A DNA stretch of 24,991 nt from DATBLY01 sp036555125 (lineage in GTDB: Bacteria; Actinomycetota; UBA4738; HRBIN12). Positions 22,623-24,991 of this stretch are shown here, piece by piece. Numbering within the stretch: the first letter of the stretch is position 1; each line of letters starts with the position of its first letter. A program made the translations under genes and the position numbers. The notes beneath the pieces were generated by a model. That model was given only the letters and a program-made list of their open reading frames with translations. It was not told where the DNA came from and ran no database searches. The stretch covers positions 1-24,991 of the forward strand of contig DATBLY010000051.1 of NCBI GenBank assembly GCA_036555125.1. The letters are read 5' to 3'.

Positions 22623-23321
22623 ATGGATGAGCACGCCGTCGTCGTGATCGGCGGGACCCAGGGCCTGGGCCGCGACCTGGCGCGTCACTACGTCGAGGCC
22701 GGCCGCCGCGTGGTGATCTCGGGCCGGGACGCGGGGCGCGCCGCCGCCGCGGCCGCCGAGCTGGGCACGGACGTCGGGACAGCGGCGTTCGACCTCTCCG
22801 AGCCGCAGACGATCGGACCGGCCCTCGCGGGGATCGGATCGGTCGACCGGCTCGCGCTCGCGGCTCTCGACCGGGACCTCAACAGCGTGAGGGAGTACGA
22901 CGTCGCGAAGGCGATCCGGCTGGTCACGCTGAAGCTGGTCGGCTACGTGGAGACGATCCACGCCCTGCTGGATCGCCTCACCCCCGACGCGTCGATCGTG
23001 ATCTACGGCGGGCTCGCGAAGGAGCGTCCCTACCCGGGCTCCACGACGATCACGACGATCAACCACGGCGTGGACGGGCTCGTGCGCACGATGGCGTTCG
23101 AGCTGCCGCCGATCCGCGTGAACGCGCTGCACCCCGGGATCGTCGCCGACAGCCCGTTCTGGGCGCCGAAGACCGAGGCGCTGGAGGCGACGAAGGCGAA
23201 GACGCCGACCGGCCGGCTCGTGCGGATGCGCGACGTCACCGACGCCGCGGTGTTCCTGCTGGAGAACCCGTCGATGCACGGGACCGAGCTCCGGATCGAC
23301 GGGGGCTGGTCGCTCACATGA
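22623..23321 (+). CDS. SDR-family-like protein lacking the canonical catalytic Ser/Tyr/Lys
   Basis: The 232-residue Rossmann-fold protein has the nucleotide motif VVVIGGTQGLGRDLA (6-20) and the C-terminal SDR ending PSMHGTELRIDGGW. Where a classical SDR has S...YxxxK, it reads IYGGLAKERPYPG and then TTITTINHGVDGLVRTMAFEL (TTITTINHG at 141-149, VDGLVRTMAFEL at 150-161). Lining up VDGL with the helix after the motif puts Ile143 at the Tyr, Asn147 at the Lys and Gly at the Ser. The NNAG motif is also absent (ALAALD). I recall related actinobacterial SDR-like proteins with this GGLA..RPYPGSTT form, so this is probably a conserved atypical subgroup rather than decay. Its reaction is unknown. It starts 6 bases after the bicupin stop behind GGAGGAAGG. 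Confidence 0.82.
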   Translation: MDEHAVVVIGGTQGLGRDLARHYVEAGRRVVISGRDAGRAAAAAAELGTDVGTAAFDLSEPQTIGPALAGIGSVDRLALAALDRDLNSVREYDVAKAIRLVTLKLVGYVETIHALLDRLTPDASIVIYGGLAKERPYPGSTTITTINHGVDGLVRTMAFELPPIRVNALHPGIVADSPFWAPKTEALEATKAKTPTGRLVRMRDVTDAAVFLLENPSMHGTELRIDGGWSLT

Positions 23322-24199
23322 CGCGGGTCGCGGTGCTCGGCGCCGGGAACATGGCCGGGGCGATGGTGGGCACGCTCCGCCGCGCGGGCCTCGACGTGAC
23401 GGTCTGGAACCGGACGCCGGCGAGGGCCGAGGCGGTCGCGGGGACCCATGACGCGGCGTCGGCCGGGACCGCCGTGGAGGCGGTCCGCGAGGTGGACGTC
23501 GTGCTGAGCAGCCTGGCGGACGACGCGGCCGTCGAGGCCACCTACCTCGGGGAGCACGGCGCGGCCGCTGCGTGCGGCCCGGGTCAGATCGTCCTGGAGA
23601 TGAGCACGATCGCGCCGCACACGGCTCGGCGGGTCGCGGAGGCGGTCGCGGCCACGGGGGCAGCCTTCCTGGACGCGCCGGTCTCCGGCAGCGTCCCGAC
23701 CGTGGAGAAGGGCGAGCTCACGATCATGGTCGGCGGCGACGCCGAGGCGATCGAACGCGCCCGCCCGGTCATGGACGCGCTCGCGGCCAAGGTGTTCCAC
23801 GTCGGCGGCACGGGGGCGGGTGCCACCGTGAAGCTGGCGGTGAACGCGATGGTCCACGCGATCGACGTGGCCCTGTCCGAGGCCCTCGTCCTGGCCGAGA
23901 AGGCGGGGGTCGATCGCTCCGCGGCCTACGATGTCTTCGCCGCGGGCGCGGCCGCCGCGCCGTTCGTGCTGTACAAGCGTCCTGCCTTCGAGCATCCGGA
24001 CGACGCGCCGCTCACGTTCACGCTCGACCTCATGGCCAAGGACCTCGACCTGATCCTGTCGCTCGCTCACGAGGTCGATGCCCCGATGGGCCAGGCCGAG
24101 CGCAACCGCGAGCTGGTCGGGCGGGCGCTCGCGGCCGGGTTCTCCGGCCGCGACATGAGCGCCGTCGCGGCGTACCTCCGGCGCGCCGAGGCTCGTTGA
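23318..24199 (+). CDS. Beta-hydroxyacid dehydrogenase (3-hydroxyisobutyrate / tartronate semialdehyde reductase family)
   Basis: The 293-residue NAD(P)-dependent enzyme has the N-terminal Rossmann motif VAVLGAGNMAGAMV (4-17), WNRTPARAEA (30-39) favouring NADP through the Arg after the second strand, the substrate signature FLDAPVSGSVPTVEKGEL (117-133), and catalytic Lys172 in GATVKLAVNAM with Asn176. The helical C-terminal domain (about 165-290) is complete. The family oxidises 3-hydroxyisobutyrate, serine-type beta-hydroxyacids or reduces tartronate semialdehyde. It overlaps the SDR-like gene by ATGA and is the last gene of the operon. Being last suggests it finishes a pathway, yielding or consuming a beta-hydroxyacid; that is inference. 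Confidence 0.92.
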   Translation: MTRVAVLGAGNMAGAMVGTLRRAGLDVTVWNRTPARAEAVAGTHDAASAGTAVEAVREVDVVLSSLADDAAVEATYLGEHGAAAACGPGQIVLEMSTIAPHTARRVAEAVAATGAAFLDAPVSGSVPTVEKGELTIMVGGDAEAIERARPVMDALAAKVFHVGGTGAGATVKLAVNAMVHAIDVALSEALVLAEKAGVDRSAAYDVFAAGAAAAPFVLYKRPAFEHPDDAPLTFTLDLMAKDLDLILSLAHEVDAPMGQAERNRELVGRALAAGFSGRDMSAVAAYLRRAEAR

Positions 24200-24233
24200 C
24201 GGCCGGCCCGGCGCCGGATCCATCACGTGCCGT

Positions 24234-24734
24234 CTAGCAGGCGGCCGGTGTCGGCGCCCCCTGGTACAGCAGCGTCAGGCTCCCGTTCAACATCGTCGTG
24301 CGACCGCCGTTCGGCACGCGCCACTGCAGGCGGAACACGTGTCGATGCTCGGACGGGTTCGAACCCACCCACGCGAAGGATGCTCCTTCCGAGACCGCCC
24401 CGACGCGGAACGTCGTCGGCCCCGGCAGCAGCGGGCTCGTGCCGCCCACGGTGTCGTCGACCACGCGGAGCTGAACGTCGCTCCCGTCCAGGGTGGCGCT
24501 CATCTGGACCATGAAGTTGAGCGCGAGTCGGTCGCTCACCCGCATCCCCGGGATGTCGGCCCACCGCCTCGACGAGCTCGATGCCGACGTGGTTCGGGCG
24601 CTCCAGTCCACGCACGAGAGGCGGGATCCAGGGACGGACTCGGTGGCGGCGCGCCCAACGGCGATGCCCATCGGCAGCAGGATCGCGACGGACGAGACGA
24701 TCAGGATCAGGGTTCGACGACGCTTCCCTCCCAT
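24234..24734 (-). CDS. Uncharacterised secreted or membrane-anchored protein
   Basis: From ATG 24734 (GAGGAGG ribosome site 6-12 bases upstream) the protein is 166 residues. It begins MGGKRRR and a single hydrophobic segment (about 8-27), followed by GRAA, so it is either exported or anchored. The rest is beta-rich and polar, with two Cys (C41 and the very last residue C166) that could form a disulfide. ALNFMVQMSATLDGSDVQLRV, in parts ALNFMVQMSA and DVQLRVVDDT, reads as paired strands; TTFRVGAVSEGASFAWVG and FRLQWRVPNG follow. I do not recognise a family. The frame is open further upstream to 24830, but that extension has no ribosome site. It is convergent with the operon ending at 24199, 34 bases away. 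Confidence 0.7.
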   Translation of the reverse strand: MGGKRRRTLILIVSSVAILLPMGIAVGRAATESVPGSRLSCVDWSARTTSASSSSRRWADIPGMRVSDRLALNFMVQMSATLDGSDVQLRVVDDTVGGTSPLLPGPTTFRVGAVSEGASFAWVGSNPSEHRHVFRLQWRVPNGGRTTMLNGSLTLLYQGAPTPAAC

Positions 24735-24802
24735 GTGGCTCCTCCTCTGTCCGAGGCCATCGGACCGTGCCGGCCGCGCTTGGGACGGCGGTCCTCGAGG
24801 CC

Positions 24803-24832
24803 ACCGTAGGCGCGTCGCGGCGTCGATCACAA
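24803..24832 (-). promoter_or_regulatory. Candidate promoter for the secreted-protein gene
   Basis: On the minus strand TTGTGA (24832-24827) and TACGGT (24808-24803) are separated by 18 bases, about 70 bases before the ATG at 24734. Four of six bases fit the -35 and the TA...T frame fits the -10. Confidence 0.35.
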
Positions 24833-24842
24833 GGGAGCCGGC

Positions 24843-24874
24843 GGTGACCGCCGGTCGGTCGACCGGCGGTCACC
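24843..24874. repeat. Perfect 14-bp inverted repeat in a divergent intergenic region
   Basis: GGTGACCGCCGGTC (24843-24856) and GACCGGCGGTCACC (24861-24874) form a perfect stem with a four-base loop. It lies between two outward-facing promoters (-35 boxes at 24832 and 24885), so it is placed for a regulator or as a barrier between divergent units rather than as the end of a visible gene. Confidence 0.6.
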
Positions 24875-24884
24875 CGTCCGTGGG

Positions 24885-24912
24885 TTGACAGCGTCGGGAG
24901 CGCTCGTAGACT
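24885..24912 (+). promoter_or_regulatory. Strong sigma70-type promoter driving a near-leaderless short ORF
   Basis: TTGACA (24885-24890), 16-base spacer, TAGACT (24907-24912). Transcription would begin about 24919-24922, at or just before the ATG of the 16-codon ORF, so the message is leaderless or nearly so. Confidence 0.6.
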
Positions 24913-24921
24913 GGCACGACC

Positions 24922-24972
24922 ATGTCGACCACGACGCTGTTCGGACGCAGCACCCTCGTACTTATCGCGTAG
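24922..24972 (+). CDS. Putative leader peptide for branched-chain amino acid attenuation
   Basis: ATG to TAG encodes 16 residues, MSTTTLFGRSTLVLIA. The run Leu-Val-Leu-Ile lies just before the stop and uses GTA and CTT, which are uncommon codons in this GC-rich DNA. Short peptides rich in Leu/Val/Ile directly behind a promoter are the hallmark of ilv/leu attenuators; actinobacterial ilvB leaders have a comparable ILVL-type run. There is no Shine-Dalgarno site, but the promoter spacing fits leaderless translation. The window ends 19 bases later, in GC-rich sequence that could begin the attenuator stem. A branched-chain biosynthesis gene should follow outside the window. Confidence 0.5.
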   Translation: MSTTTLFGRSTLVLIA

Positions 24973-24991
24973 GCGCGGGCGGGCCCTCGAG

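Noticed and set aside
24200..24233. GC palindromes between the two convergent genes (CCGGCGCCGG, GGCCGGCC)
   Set aside because: Only a 5-bp stem can be drawn cleanly, too weak to call a terminator in DNA of this composition.
1..24991. tRNA, rRNA, CRISPR arrays, insertion sequences, attachment sites
   Set aside because: I looked for cloverleaf ends, regularly spaced repeats, transposase motifs and flanking terminal repeats and saw none.

Overview
The window is very GC-rich with dense, mostly overlapping genes. Lipobox and linker style (VAAAC followed by a Gly/Thr/Ala-rich stretch), FCD-GntR and XRE-cupin regulators, a remnant resembling the C-terminal TPR region of actinobacterial cyclase/ATPase regulators, and TTGACA promoters followed by weak -10 boxes all suggest an uncultured actinobacterium (Actinomycetota). 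A similar high-GC Chloroflexota lineage cannot be excluded by eye.

Layout. (A) 1-4295, plus strand: a catabolic operon cut by the left edge. It holds an M24 creatinase/peptidase-like enzyme, a stand-alone PEP-utilizer/PPDK-like protein, an ACMSD-type amidohydrolase and a D-2-hydroxyacid dehydrogenase. It ends in a hairpin shared with the convergent regulator. (B) 4305-7087, minus strand: two zinc-type alcohol dehydrogenases and a GntR/FCD regulator, probably one operon read from a TTGACA promoter near 7200 with a 15-bp palindrome in the leader. (C) 7201-8368: a frameshifted TPR remnant ending in a 16-bp perfect hairpin, then a secreted allene-oxide-cyclase-like barrel protein. (D) 8369-24199: an XRE-cupin regulator divergent from a roughly 15-kb co-directional run of 12 genes: amidohydrolase, ABC permease, substrate-binding lipoprotein, double ABC ATPase, an ABC permease fused in frame to a second amidohydrolase, an M24 enzyme, TPP-dependent E1 alpha and beta, a third amidohydrolase, a bicupin, an SDR-like protein without the usual catalytic residues, and a beta-hydroxyacid dehydrogenase. 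(E) 24234-24991: an unknown secreted or anchored protein on the minus strand, a perfect hairpin, and a promoter driving a 16-codon ORF that looks like a branched-chain amino acid attenuation leader.

How region D may work: an Rbs/nucleoside-type importer brings in a small molecule. Cytoplasmic amidohydrolases, one tethered to the transporter itself, hydrolyse a C-N bond. The M24 enzyme, bicupin, oxidoreductases and E1 pair then process the products. The substrate cannot be read from the sequence. Shared departures from textbook active sites (no HxxE glutamate in all three amidohydrolases, Cys for the second metal Asp in both M24 proteins) argue for a coherent, unusual chemistry. The permease-hydrolase fusion is the most distinctive feature of the window.
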